Of a stretch of 64,000 bases of DNA, positions 16,519 to 24,889 are shown piece by piece. The notes under the pieces are model-generated. The model was not told the origin of the DNA and did no database searches. It saw only the letters and a program-made list of their open reading frames with translations. The stretch's first letter is position 1, and each line of letters opens with the position of its first letter. A program made the translations under genes and the position numbers. Source of the stretch: Robertmurraya korlensis NBRC 107688 (lineage in GTDB: Bacteria; Bacillota; Bacilli; Bacillales; Cytobacillaceae); assembly GCF_001591645.1 (NCBI RefSeq), contig NZ_BCVH01000001.1:558001-622000 (forward strand), written 5' to 3'.

Positions 16519-17028
16519 GTGAAACAAAAGAAACTGTATTTTTCCGATTCATTCTTTTCTACGGGGAAGACGGATATTTTTACCGGAGAGGAAGAAAAGA
16601 TTGGAGAAATCGATCTTAAAAGCATGTTTTCTTCTTCTGTAGATATATTAAACGGAAATCAAGAAATTTTGTTGAGTGGAAAGTTTCCGATGCTGGGTAT
16701 TCATTGGAGAATACTAGATAGAGACGGTACAGAGATAGGTATATTAAAGGAGAAATTAACGTTTTTTTCGAAAAAATATGCGTATGAGGCTTATGGAAGA
16801 GAAACGTTTTTGATCCATTCTGAATTATTTTCAAAAGAATATGTAATCAAGCATGAGCAAGACGAAGAGGTAACTGCGACCTTTAAAAAAGTTAGTGGTA
16901 TCTTTTCGTCTGCCGCCTATGAGTTAGACAATTTTTCTAATACTCTAACATCACCGGAAATTATAGCTGTAATTATGGGGGTCAACGCAATACAAAAGCG
17001 GAATAACTCAACAAATGCCGCAACATAA
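16519..17028 (+). CDS. Tubby C-terminal/LURP-one-like protein
   Basis: 169 residues, beginning (GTG) KQKKLYFSDSFFSTGKTDIF, rich in beta strands with the pattern GIHWRILDRDGTEIGILKEKL (around residues 60-80) that resembles tubby-like/LURP-one-related domains found in several Bacillus proteins. These are predicted membrane-lipid-binding or scramblase-like folds. Start GTG 16519 lies after AGGGGGAA. The assignment to the tubby-like group is from pattern only. It is followed by a terminator and then the membrane-fluidity sensor desK, a neighbour that would fit a membrane role. Confidence 0.55.
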   Translation: MKQKKLYFSDSFFSTGKTDIFTGEEEKIGEIDLKSMFSSSVDILNGNQEILLSGKFPMLGIHWRILDRDGTEIGILKEKLTFFSKKYAYEAYGRETFLIHSELFSKEYVIKHEQDEEVTATFKKVSGIFSSAAYELDNFSNTLTSPEIIAVIMGVNAIQKRNNSTNAAT

Positions 17029-17045
17029 TCTAAAGTTCGTTAACT

Positions 17046-17077
17046 AAGATTGCTCGTTACAGGCAATCTTCTTTTCA
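17046..17077 (+). terminator. Terminator after tubby-like gene
   Basis: AAGATTGC paired with GCAATCTT around a 9-base loop, then CTTTTC. Confidence 0.65.
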
Positions 17078-17134
17078 TTTCTTAAAGATATGATAATATA
17101 TAGAAAAAGATGGTAGGAAAATGAGGTTTGATTC

Positions 17135-18265
17135 GTGTTAACAAAACCAATATTCAAAAGAAATTGGGGCATTTCGCCATATATATGGAGTGTTATAAGT
17201 ATACTCCCTTTTTATTTTATCTTTCAATCTTCATCCACTCCTGAGATTATCGCTGGAGTCATTTTAACTGTCATATTCTTTATCACATTGCGATTTGCGT
17301 TCTTATCTAAAAGATGGCCAGTCTATTTATGGACCATTATATTGATATGTATTTCTATTACAATGGCGATTCTTTTCTCCTTTGTGTATTTTGCTTTTTA
17401 TATAGCTTACTACAACGGAAATATAAAAAAACGTGTAGCGTTTATGACTGTATACGTCATCCATCTTGTCGCAACAACCTTTGCAATTAATTACAATGTT
17501 GTTCTACAAAATCCTGAGTTTATAAAACAGTTGCCATTTGTCATTATTATTTGGATAAGTGTCATTTTGTTACCCTTTAATATATATAATCGAAAAAAGC
17601 AAGAGGTGCTTGAGGAGAAGTTAGAGGATGCAAACAAGCGGATTGCCGAATTGGTGAAACAAGAGGAAAGACAACGGATTGCCCGTGATTTACATGATAC
17701 TTTGGGACAAAAGCTTTCGCTAATTGGGTTAAAAAGTGATTTAGCTCGAAGGTTAATTACTAAGGATCCTGAACAGGCAAAGGATGAGTTAAAGGATGTA
17801 CAGCAAACCGCAAGAACCGCATTAAATGAGGTTCGACAGTTGGTGTCACAGATGAGAGGGATTCGGTTAGATGAAGAAATTGTACTTGTTAGACAAATAT
17901 TAAAAGCAGCGGAGATTGAGTTTATTTATAGTCAGGAAAAGCCTGTTACAAATGTATCTCTGTTTCTTGAAAACATATTAAGCATGTGTATTAAGGAAGC
18001 GATCACGAATGTCGTTAAACATAGTCAAGCAAATGTCGTTCAGTTGACCATCAAACAGTCTCTTAAAGACATAACGATCATCGTTCAAGACGATGGAGTA
18101 GGTCTTTGGCAAAAGCCGAATCAAACATCAGGCCATGGTTTAGTAGGTATGCAAGAAAGATTAGATTTTGTTAATGGAAGTTTAAAGATTATCGGAGATG
18201 GAGGGACTAAGTTAATTATGAAGGTGCCTCTAGTTCAAGTAGCAAAGGGGGAAACGAAGGTTTGA
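17135..18265 (+). CDS. desK: Membrane-thickness sensor histidine kinase DesK
   Basis: 376 residues. Five hydrophobic segments in the first ~155 residues, then a coiled-coil linker (KKQEVLEEKLEDANKRI, near 152-168) and the HisKA_3 phospho-acceptor block RIARDLHDTLGQKLSLIG (His at about 189), and an HATPase domain (KEAITNVVKHS near 287; DDGVGLW near 320; GHGLVGMQERL near 331). This matches B. subtilis DesK (370 aa), which senses increased membrane order at low temperature and phosphorylates DesR. GTG start with GAGG upstream. Overlaps desR by four bases. The usual target gene des is not adjacent. Confidence 0.9.
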   Translation: MLTKPIFKRNWGISPYIWSVISILPFYFIFQSSSTPEIIAGVILTVIFFITLRFAFLSKRWPVYLWTIILICISITMAILFSFVYFAFYIAYYNGNIKKRVAFMTVYVIHLVATTFAINYNVVLQNPEFIKQLPFVIIIWISVILLPFNIYNRKKQEVLEEKLEDANKRIAELVKQEERQRIARDLHDTLGQKLSLIGLKSDLARRLITKDPEQAKDELKDVQQTARTALNEVRQLVSQMRGIRLDEEIVLVRQILKAAEIEFIYSQEKPVTNVSLFLENILSMCIKEAITNVVKHSQANVVQLTIKQSLKDITIIVQDDGVGLWQKPNQTSGHGLVGMQERLDFVNGSLKIIGDGGTKLIMKVPLVQVAKGETKV

Positions 18266-18861
18266 TCAAAATTGTTATAGCAGAAGACCAACGAATGCTT
18301 CTAGGAGCCTTAGGTTCGCTTCTAAGCCTAGAGGATGATATGGAAGTGATAGGGAAGGCCAATAATGGAAACGAGGCAGTTGCACTTGTTAATCAATTAA
18401 AACCTGATGTATGTATAATGGATATAGAAATGCCAGAAAAGACAGGACTCGAAGCGGCAGAAGAGCTGAAGGGTGGAAGTTGCAAAGTCATTATTCTAAC
18501 TACATTTGCGCGTTCAGGCTATTTCCAGCGGGCTTTAAAAGCTGGAGTAAGAGGATATCTGTTAAAAGATAGCCCGAGCGAGGAATTAGCAAGCTCGATC
18601 AGAAATATTGTTGGTGGGAAGAGGATTTATGCACCTGAACTAATGGACGACCTTTATACAGAGGAAAATCCTTTAACCGAAAGAGAACGAGATGTACTCG
18701 AGCTTATTGCTGAAGGTAGGAATACAAAGGAAATTGCTGAACAGCTAAACATTAAAACGGGAACAGTAAGAAATTACATTTCAGCAATATTAGAGAAACT
18801 TGAAGTTACGAACCGGATTGAAGCCATTACACAATCTAAAGAAAAAGGCTGGTTTAAATAA
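18262..18861 (+). CDS. desR: Response regulator DesR (NarL/LuxR family)
   Basis: 199 residues, identical in length to B. subtilis DesR. Receiver domain with the phospho-Asp in VCIMDIEMPEKTGLEAA (Asp about 54), conserved Thr/Lys (ILTTFA, LLKDSPS), then a LuxR-type HTH (LTERERDVLELIAEGRNTKEIAEQL, about 135-160). TTG start at 18262 overlaps the end of desK (translational coupling). In B. subtilis DesR activates the acyl-lipid desaturase gene des when phosphorylated. Confidence 0.9.
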   Translation: MIKIVIAEDQRMLLGALGSLLSLEDDMEVIGKANNGNEAVALVNQLKPDVCIMDIEMPEKTGLEAAEELKGGSCKVIILTTFARSGYFQRALKAGVRGYLLKDSPSEELASSIRNIVGGKRIYAPELMDDLYTEENPLTERERDVLELIAEGRNTKEIAEQLNIKTGTVRNYISAILEKLEVTNRIEAITQSKEKGWFK

Positions 18862-18888
18862 TTCTTTTATACAAAAGCCATTTACCTA

Positions 18889-18921
18889 CCATAGGATTTA
18901 TATCCTATGGTTTTATTTTTT
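18889..18921 (+). terminator. Terminator after desKR
   Basis: CCATAGGAT (18889-18897) pairs with ATCCTATGG (18902-18910), then a T-rich tract. Confidence 0.8.
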
Positions 18922-18946
18922 CATTAAAAATTGGTCAAATACCCTT

Positions 18947-18977
18947 AACACATCAAGAAGTATCGTGACATAACCTA
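18947..18977 (+). promoter_or_regulatory. Candidate sigma-K promoter upstream of the CotW-like gene
   Basis: CATAACCTA (18969-18977) fits the sigma-K -10 consensus CATANNNTA, with AACA (18947-18950) as a possible -35 mAC element at a slightly long 18-base spacing. It lies 25 bases upstream of the gene start, suitable for a late mother-cell coat gene. Confidence 0.45.
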
Positions 18978-19001
18978 TATAAAAAGGTAGGAGGGATAGG
19001 A

Positions 19002-19199
19002 ATGAGCAATAAAGAAGAGTTTGAAAAAATTTCGAAGCAAAGTATGGATTTATTAATTAATGCTACACTAAAAAGACATGGCATTAATCTGGATACAAAG
19101 CCACAGCTTTCGGATGAAGAAAGAGAAGAGCTAAAAAGTCTAATTGAAGGGCTTAAGCAAAACGTGGAGTCCTTAACTAATATTACAAAAAAGGAATGA
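19002..19199 (+). CDS. Small spore coat protein (CotW-like)
   Basis: 65 residues, charged and helical: SKQSMDLLINATLKRHGIN followed by LSDEEREELKSLIEGLKQ. The second block resembles the SDEEKExLLxLVxDLQ region of B. subtilis CotW, a component of the insoluble coat fraction encoded in the cotVWXYZ cluster; cotX follows here after its own terminator. Shorter than CotW (105 aa), lacking its basic C-terminal tail. RBS TAGGAGGGATAGG. Identity as CotW is an inference from this pattern plus the cotX neighbour. Confidence 0.65.
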   Translation: MSNKEEFEKISKQSMDLLINATLKRHGINLDTKPQLSDEEREELKSLIEGLKQNVESLTNITKKE

Positions 19200-19202
19200 G
19201 CG

Positions 19203-19239
19203 AAGTGGTTGCGATAAGCAACCACTTTTCTAGTTTTTT
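19203..19239 (+). terminator. Terminator between CotW-like gene and cotX
   Basis: Perfect 10-bp stem AAGTGGTTGC / GCAACCACTT with a 5-base loop and a downstream T-rich tract. Confidence 0.75.
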
Positions 19240-19364
19240 ACCCAAAGAAAAGACTAGTCTATAGTCCATTTTTCTATAAAAATAGTCTTTTGCCCTGACA
19301 GACCGGGGCAAACTTACATATACCAATAGTGTAATAACTAAAATCAATAAGGAGGAAATCATAT

Positions 19365-19850
19365 ATGAGTTCAAAAGTATGGAGAGGCCAAGCGCCAGTT
19401 CTTGCTGATAACAGAGGATGCGCACCAGAAAGATTTAATGCATTAGACCCTAGCAGCACACACCCTTGGGATTGTTTTGAAGACACAGCACAAGTAGCAG
19501 ATCAAACAACTAAAAACGTGCAAGCATCATATGAATCTATCGTAATTAAAGATTCTTGTGATGTAGAAGTAATCACTACTGATACGCAAGCAGCCATTAA
19601 CCTTCAAGTTGCTCTTCAAGCGGCTATTCAACTAGTGATTAGCATTTCTATTGCAAGCAGCGAGCAAGCTGAAGTATTAACGCAAGAATTAACTCAAAAA
19701 CTTATTAATAAGCAAGTAAACCGTCAACAAACGTATATCGAAAACTCTCGTGGCGTAAAAGTAACGACTACTGATACAGACCTAGCTGTTAACGTTCAAG
19801 TGCTTTTACAAGTTCTACTTGCTCTAGTCGCTAGATTAGACATCCTATAA
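19365..19850 (+). CDS. cotX: Spore coat protein X
   Basis: 161 residues containing two copies of the CotX unit: SIVIKDSCDVEVITTDTQAA (about 53-72) and TYIENSRGVKVTTTDTDLAV (about 124-143), each followed by a hydrophobic LQVALQAA- or VQVLLQVLL-type helix. CotX is part of the cross-linked, insoluble outer coat/crust of Bacillus spores. Strong RBS AAGGAGG 9 bases upstream of the ATG. A terminator separates it from the upstream small coat gene, so it has its own promoter, which I could not identify with certainty. Confidence 0.93.
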   Translation: MSSKVWRGQAPVLADNRGCAPERFNALDPSSTHPWDCFEDTAQVADQTTKNVQASYESIVIKDSCDVEVITTDTQAAINLQVALQAAIQLVISISIASSEQAEVLTQELTQKLINKQVNRQQTYIENSRGVKVTTTDTDLAVNVQVLLQVLLALVARLDIL

Positions 19851-19857
19851 TTGGGAG

Positions 19858-19896
19858 AAAACAAGGAGCTTTCTCAAGAGCTCCTTGTTTCTTTTT
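19858..19896. terminator. Bidirectional terminator between cotX and LysM gene
   Basis: AACAAGGAGCT and AGAGCTCCTTGTT form a long stem between the convergent genes, with T run on the plus side. Confidence 0.8.
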
Positions 19897-21454
19897 ATCT
19901 GACTCCAGCAGCCTGTTCCACTTGGACCTGATGAGAAGGATCTGATTTGCCATCAATATGTCTTGTGCTGTCTGAAAAATACACATCGAAATGTCCTGTT
20001 ATCCCGTTATCCATAATGTATTCCCTCTCATGGGGGTAGAAGCTCATGCTTGCAGCCAGTTTTCTACCATCCACTTCAATAATGACCGCTCGTGGTGTCC
20101 AGGAGTAACCACCCCAAATGCCTTTGGCGGTATTTGAATCGCTCACTGTTACCGTTTCACAATCGGCATGGTTCGCACCGATGGTCCTTTTTATTGAAAA
20201 TGTTTTCCCTGTAGCAAGATCTGTTACCTTTGCTACTTTGCCAATTGTAAATACATATTGCGCTTCCGTCCACCAATTTAACAATTCACCATGATTCGGA
20301 CTGACGGTTTCTTTTACTGGTATATTGTGAACTGGGACTCGTAGCTCTTGTCCGATTGAAAGCATACTTGATGTGGTTAACCCATTTACTTGTAACAGTT
20401 CAGACTGTGGAATTCCATACTTTATGCTTAGACTCCAAATCGAATCACCAGATTGAACTTTATGTGTGGTAAAGCTAACTGTACTGATAGGTGAGGAGAC
20501 GGCTTTATCACTTATATTTAAGACTTGCCCAATCCGTAATACATCACTAACTAATTGGTTACGAGCTCTTAGCTCATCAACCGTTAATCCAAACTTTAAT
20601 GCGATTGAATACAAACTATCCCCACTAACAACCGTATACGTATCAGGGAGGGTTGGGGTAGTAGTAGTCGGTTCGGGAATTGGTGCTACTGTTTGTGTTG
20701 AAGGAATCGTTAATCTTTGTCCCAAACTTAATACATCACTCGTTAATTGGTTATTCTTTTTTAGAGCATCCACTGTGGTATTGTATTTTTTGGAAATGCT
20801 ATAAAGTGTATCTCCAGCAACAACCGTGTGGGTAATACTGGTAGGTACGGATGTGGATTCTGTAGCAATTGGTGTTTGTGGTATTTCTAACACAGCTGGA
20901 ATAATCAATTTATGATTAATAGAAAGATTCGTGGATGTCAATTGGTTTGCTTCTTTTATGTTATCAACGGTCGTATTGTATTTTCTCGATAAACTATATA
21001 GAGTATCTCCAGATTGGACCGTATGTATTGCTTTTGGAATAACGAGCATTTGGCCAATGGTTAACGTCACGGAAGGGAGGTTATTCGCTGTTTTAATCAG
21101 ATCAACTGATGTCCCAAACCTCTTGCTTAATCCCCATAGAGTATCGCCAGGAGCAACAGAGTAAAAGAAGTTAGAATCTGATTGCTGAATGGAGGTATTT
21201 GCAAAGGCTCGATCAGCTGCAACTGGCAAAGTGCTAATTACGAAACCACCTAGTATTACCTTTACAACTGTAATTCTTATAGAAGGATAACGATTGTTTA
21301 GCAAAAGTGTTGCTTGCCTGATAATATCAAAGCGTATAGATGACTTTGTTCCTAGCTCCTGTGAAAATTCTGTTAATGTATCGTCAAGATAAAGAATGAG
21401 TTCATATTCTCCATCATGATTTTTTAGTAACTTATGCCTTGTAAAAGTGTCCAT
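19895..21454 (-). CDS. Five-LysM-domain protein
   Basis: 519 residues. A cytosolic-type N-terminal region (1-60), one hydrophobic segment (about 62-85), then five LysM repeats at about 98-140, 144-187, 209-252, 272-315 and 332-376, each with a GDTLxxLS or GDSLxSI core, separated by Ser/Thr/Pro linkers. The final ~135 residues (from ELLNWWTEAQYVFTIG) form a conserved domain seen in Bacillus LysM proteins, with no NlpC/P60 or amidase motif that I can see. Likely a peptidoglycan- or cortex-binding wall protein. The Shine-Dalgarno GGAGG lies inside a hairpin (21458-21491), so translation may be restrained. Flanked by coat and sporulenol genes, a sporulation role is plausible. Confidence 0.82.
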   Translation of the reverse strand: MDTFTRHKLLKNHDGEYELILYLDDTLTEFSQELGTKSSIRFDIIRQATLLLNNRYPSIRITVVKVILGGFVISTLPVAADRAFANTSIQQSDSNFFYSVAPGDTLWGLSKRFGTSVDLIKTANNLPSVTLTIGQMLVIPKAIHTVQSGDTLYSLSRKYNTTVDNIKEANQLTSTNLSINHKLIIPAVLEIPQTPIATESTSVPTSITHTVVAGDTLYSISKKYNTTVDALKKNNQLTSDVLSLGQRLTIPSTQTVAPIPEPTTTTPTLPDTYTVVSGDSLYSIALKFGLTVDELRARNQLVSDVLRIGQVLNISDKAVSSPISTVSFTTHKVQSGDSIWSLSIKYGIPQSELLQVNGLTTSSMLSIGQELRVPVHNIPVKETVSPNHGELLNWWTEAQYVFTIGKVAKVTDLATGKTFSIKRTIGANHADCETVTVSDSNTAKGIWGGYSWTPRAVIIEVDGRKLAASMSFYPHEREYIMDNGITGHFDVYFSDSTRHIDGKSDPSHQVQVEQAAGVR

Positions 21455-21457
21455 TCG

Positions 21458-21491
21458 AATACCTCCTTAGTAAGACTACCTAAGAGGTATT
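21458..21491 (-). promoter_or_regulatory. Hairpin sequestering the ribosome site of the LysM gene
   Basis: AATACCTC (21458-21465) and GAGGTATT (21484-21491) pair, extended by TTAG/CTAA, so the minus-strand GGAGGTATT preceding the start codon is fully base-paired, 4 bases from the ATG. Confidence 0.5.
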
Positions 21492-21526
21492 TTCCACAGT
21501 AAAGAATTAGTTATGCATGAATGGTC

Positions 21527-23422
21527 TTATTCGCTAGGTTTCTTTATATACTTCCGCTCATAATTGCAAATGGTAAGAAGTGGCCAAATGTAGTTATAGC
21601 TATGATAATGAATATAAAATCCCCCCGGCAAGCCTCCACCTGTTGGATAATCCATTGTCCAATTGGTTTTTTCTAAAGATGATACAAGAAATTGTATTCC
21701 GTTTTCTATTTCTTTTGTTGGTTTATCAAAGTAACAAATCAGTGCATCTAGTGCCCATGCAGTTTGCGATGGAGTACTCGCATATAGTGGAGTATATTTC
21801 TTCTTCATGTCACTAGAGCATGATTCACCCCATCCGCCATTATTGTTTTGAATGGAAATTAACCAGTTTATTGCTCGTTTGATGGACGGGGCAGATCGGT
21901 TAACTCCACACGCTAATAAACCGGTCAAGGCAGCCCAAGTACCATAAATATAGCAGATTCCCCATCTGCCATACCACGATCCATCCTGTAACTGATGATT
22001 CGTTAGCCAGTTAATCCCTTTTTTTATTGGTAAAGAATGTAGGTCAATATCCGTGTATTCTCCAAGAAAATGAAGTGTTCTACCTGTCAAGTCAGCGGTG
22101 GATGGATCAAATAACACCCGATCCTCGTACCGAAAGGGGATAAAGGAAAGCCACTTGTTCGTAATGTTTTTTTCAAAAGCTGGCCACCCGCCATCTTTGT
22201 TCTGCATCGAAAGAACCCAATTAGTCCCTTTATCCCAAAAAATTGAAGGAATTGCTTTTGTAGAAGTTAGAGGTGCAATTCCGCGCAATGCGGCGGTCGT
22301 ATCATCAACATCTGGAACCAAGATGTTAATGGGTGAAAAGCCCCAACCACCAGGTGGGGTATCTGGACAGTTTATAGCCCAATCGCCGAAGGTTGTGTGT
22401 TGATGGTTGCATATATAGTCAGTAGAGCTTAGGATCATTGGATCGGAATTATCTACACCTGCGAGATGTAAGGCACTAGTGATTAGGGCTGTATCCCAAA
22501 CCGTAGAAGGTGAATTTTCAATATAAAAGAGCTCGTTCTCTTGAAAAAGAAAAGACTTCATCCCTTCGATGGCATTTAGAATAATAGAGTGATCTTTTTT
22601 GTAACCGAGAGCTAATAGGGAGTAAATCATAAAAAAGGTAGAGCTAAAATAACTATATAAAGTTCCGTTCGACTCTATTCTTTCTAGCATATATGCTTCA
22701 CCTTTTTGAAAGGACTCTTCTCGAATTCTCTCGGGTATTTGTGCAAGTTTCATAGCTTCTGATTTAATATTCGAAATAAATTTCATGGATCGCTCGTCTA
22801 CTAGTGACTGATCCTCCTCCCTATTTATATTTAAATATTCAAGGGAGGGACAATGTGGATCTACATTCTTAAATCGTTTATTAGAACAAATAATGATGGG
22901 AACCCAGTGAGCTCTTGCATAGCCAACAATATCAAAAATTGAAATGGGAGACCAAGATGGTAAAAGCATGATTTCAATTGGAATCAATTTAATAATGGAT
23001 GGCCAAGATATTTGCCCCGTACATGCTAACATCGCTTTTGTTAGCCATTCCGCTTTTTGAAGGCCGCCATTATTTAGGATAAACGTTTTGGCCCTTTGTA
23101 GAACATCTGAATTACTTGGTAAGTAACCTGAATAGAGTAAGGCAAAATAACATTCTATCGTATAGGATAAATTTCCAAATCTTTCATCATAATAAAGCTT
23201 CCATGCGCCATTGTTCTCTTGTCTTTTACATATTTCATGCACCAGCTGTTTAATGAGTGTCTCCTCCGATTGGATGTTCAACGATCGTAGCAAAATAATC
23301 ATATAAGCATTTGTCATCAAACTTCCTTCAAAACAAAACCTCCACGAGCCATCTTTTTTTTGCTTTTTTCTAAGGCCTTCAATTAAATCGTCTTTCGTCT
23401 TGAATAACTTTTCCTTTTGCAT
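21527..23422 (-). CDS. sqhC: Sporulenol synthase / squalene-hopene cyclase family
   Basis: 631 residues, the length of B. subtilis SqhC (632), which cyclises tetraprenyl-beta-curcumene to sporulenol, a pentacyclic terpene of the spore. The catalytic DxDD motif is seen as VPDVDDTTAALRG (about 360-372), and multiple QW-type repeats (QNKDGGWPAFE, QLQDGSWYGRWG, QNNNGGWGES, and N-terminal KKQKKDGSWRF) line the double alpha-barrel. No signal peptide; monotopic membrane association expected. Start at ATG 23422, 7 bases after GAGGTG. Placement among coat genes supports the sporulation-specific cyclase rather than a hopene synthase. Confidence 0.88.
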   Translation of the reverse strand: MQKEKLFKTKDDLIEGLRKKQKKDGSWRFCFEGSLMTNAYMIILLRSLNIQSEETLIKQLVHEICKRQENNGAWKLYYDERFGNLSYTIECYFALLYSGYLPSNSDVLQRAKTFILNNGGLQKAEWLTKAMLACTGQISWPSIIKLIPIEIMLLPSWSPISIFDIVGYARAHWVPIIICSNKRFKNVDPHCPSLEYLNINREEDQSLVDERSMKFISNIKSEAMKLAQIPERIREESFQKGEAYMLERIESNGTLYSYFSSTFFMIYSLLALGYKKDHSIILNAIEGMKSFLFQENELFYIENSPSTVWDTALITSALHLAGVDNSDPMILSSTDYICNHQHTTFGDWAINCPDTPPGGWGFSPINILVPDVDDTTAALRGIAPLTSTKAIPSIFWDKGTNWVLSMQNKDGGWPAFEKNITNKWLSFIPFRYEDRVLFDPSTADLTGRTLHFLGEYTDIDLHSLPIKKGINWLTNHQLQDGSWYGRWGICYIYGTWAALTGLLACGVNRSAPSIKRAINWLISIQNNNGGWGESCSSDMKKKYTPLYASTPSQTAWALDALICYFDKPTKEIENGIQFLVSSLEKTNWTMDYPTGGGLPGGFYIHYHSYNYIWPLLTICNYERKYIKKPSE

Positions 23423-23457
23423 AAGCACACACCTCTTATCCGAGATAGTTTGTAAAA

Positions 23458-23489
23458 AAATATGTAGGTGGATCGGAAAACATACGAAT
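23458..23489 (+). promoter_or_regulatory. Candidate sigma-E promoter of cotJABC
   Basis: CATACGAAT (23481-23489) resembles the sigma-E -10 box (CATACANT) with AAATATG (23458-23464) as a weak -35 at 16-base spacing, about 80 bases upstream of cotJA. cotJ of B. subtilis is sigma-E dependent. Confidence 0.35.
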
Positions 23490-23571
23490 TCATGGAAAAG
23501 AACTTTTTAGACATAGTGACAAGCAGCAATCGAGTATATTTTAAAAAACTGTGTTAAAAGAGGTGAAAATT

Positions 23572-23820
23572 ATGGCTAATCAGCCTAAACAAATGTTTAC
23601 AAAAACAAAAACGTATCAGCCATACCACAGTCCTTTTGATCCTTGTCGTCCGATTGGAGTTAAATATTACTCAACACCACCAAATCTATATGTAGGATTT
23701 CAACCACCTAATCTTCCGCAATACTCCCCAAAAGAAGCATTACGAAAAGGCACCTTATGGCCTATTTTTTATGATTATTATGACAATCCATATGAAGTAA
23801 AAAGGAGGGAGGATAAGTGA
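23572..23820 (+). CDS. cotJA: Spore coat-associated protein CotJA
   Basis: 82 residues, same length as B. subtilis CotJA; proline/tyrosine-rich (YHSPFDPCRPIGVKYYSTPP). Start ATG 23572 follows GAGGTGAAAATT; the upstream in-frame TTG/GTG reading from 23551 is discarded. The stop overlaps the start of cotJB by four bases, indicating translational coupling in the cotJABC operon. Confidence 0.92.
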   Translation: MANQPKQMFTKTKTYQPYHSPFDPCRPIGVKYYSTPPNLYVGFQPPNLPQYSPKEALRKGTLWPIFYDYYDNPYEVKRREDK

Positions 23821-24077
23821 AGCAGCTTCCTGAAAGATATTATCAATTAATGGAAGAAATCCAAGCGATTGACTTCGCTCTGGTAGAACTCACATTGTAC
23901 TTAGATACACACCAAACAGATCAACAAGCAATGCAGCAGTTTAATCAATATGCCCAATACAGTAAACAGCTTAAGCAACAGTTTGAGGCAGAGTTTGGTC
24001 CCCTTCTTCAATACGGAAATAGTTATACGGATGCAAAATGGAGCTGGGGAACGACTCCGTGGCCCTGGCAGGTGTAA
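23817..24077 (+). CDS. cotJB: Spore coat protein CotJB
   Basis: 86 residues, helical N-terminal two thirds (RYYQLMEEIQAIDFALVELTLYL) and a tryptophan-rich C-terminus, matching CotJB (87 aa). GTG start overlapping cotJA. Together with CotJA it is thought to bring CotJC into the coat. Confidence 0.92.
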   Translation: MKQLPERYYQLMEEIQAIDFALVELTLYLDTHQTDQQAMQQFNQYAQYSKQLKQQFEAEFGPLLQYGNSYTDAKWSWGTTPWPWQV

Positions 24078-24095
24078 AAAAGGGAGGAGAAGAAA

Positions 24096-24665
24096 ATGTG
24101 GGTATATGAGAAGAAGCTACAATATCCGGTAAAGGTAACGACCTGTAATCCAACCTTAGCAAAATTTTTAATAGAACAGTATGGTGGCGCAGATGGAGAG
24201 TTGGCTGCTGCATTAAGATACTTAAATCAAAGATACACCATTCCAGATAAGGTGATTGGCCTTTTAACTGATATTGGAACAGAGGAATTTGCACATTTGG
24301 AAATGATTGCAACCATGATTTATAAATTAACAAAGGATGCTACTCCGGAACAATTAAAAGCAGCAGGTATTTCAGAGCATTATGCAAATCATGATTCAGC
24401 AATCTTTTACCACAACGCGGCAGGAGTACCTTTTACAGCATCCTATATTCAAGCAAAAGGTGACCCGATAGCGGATTTATACGAGGATATTGCAGCAGAA
24501 GAAAAGGCACGTGCTACTTATCAATGGATTATAAATATGTCAGATGATCCAGATTTAAATGATTCCCTTCGCTTTTTAAGGGAAAGAGAGATTGTTCACT
24601 CACAAAGGTTCCGGGAAGCTGTTGAGTTAGTGAAGGAAGAAAGAAATCAGAAAAAGATATTTTAA
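24096..24665 (+). CDS. cotJC: Manganese catalase-like spore coat protein CotJC
   Basis: 189 residues, the CotJC length. Ferritin-like four-helix bundle with Mn-catalase ligands visible: GADGELAAALRYLNQRY (about 30-46), TEEFAHLEMI (about 64-73), a C-terminal EEKARATYQW (about 135-144) and REIVHSQRF (about 168). Non-haem catalase or peroxide-protective coat component of spores. Ribosome site GGGAGGAGAAA. Last gene of the operon, followed by a terminator. Confidence 0.94.
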   Translation: MWVYEKKLQYPVKVTTCNPTLAKFLIEQYGGADGELAAALRYLNQRYTIPDKVIGLLTDIGTEEFAHLEMIATMIYKLTKDATPEQLKAAGISEHYANHDSAIFYHNAAGVPFTASYIQAKGDPIADLYEDIAAEEKARATYQWIINMSDDPDLNDSLRFLREREIVHSQRFREAVELVKEERNQKKIF

Positions 24666-24678
24666 TATAGTATTTGAT

Positions 24679-24720
24679 AGGAAATGCCAGCATACATATG
24701 TAGCTGGTATTTCTTATTTT
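24679..24720 (+). terminator. Terminator after cotJC
   Basis: AAATGCCAGC pairs with GCTGGTATTT around an 11-base loop, followed by CTTATTTT. Confidence 0.75.
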
Positions 24721-24790
24721 GGTCATTCTATGTCCCTTTAACAGGGTAGTAAACTACCATTCTAATATACTAAAATTTACCAATTTTTCA

Positions 24791-24820
24791 TTGACCTTTC
24801 TGAAATCCCCCCCTTACAAT
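24791..24820 (+). promoter_or_regulatory. Sigma-A promoter of the hut operon
   Basis: TTGACC (24791-24796), 18-base spacer, TACAAT (24815-24820), about 70 bases before the hutH start. Confidence 0.7.
24794..24808 (+). promoter_or_regulatory. CodY-like box 1 at hut promoter
   Basis: ACCTTTCTGAAATCC matches 10 of 15 positions of the CodY consensus AATTTTCWGAAAATT and overlaps the -35 element. Confidence 0.45.
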
Positions 24821-24831
24821 AGAATTATAAA

Positions 24832-24846
24832 AACTTTCAGAATATA
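24832..24846 (+). promoter_or_regulatory. CodY-like box 2 at hut promoter
   Basis: AACTTTCAGAATATA matches 12 of 15 positions of the CodY consensus and lies just downstream of the expected transcription start. CodY is a known repressor of hut in B. subtilis. Confidence 0.55.
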
Positions 24847-24889
24847 TCTTTAGATAATCACTTATAGAGGTGAAGTTGGAGGGAGCATC

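Noticed and set aside
20466-21164. Plus-strand ORFs inside the LysM gene
   Set aside because: Antisense shadows of repetitive LysM coding sequence, with no ribosome sites or family features.
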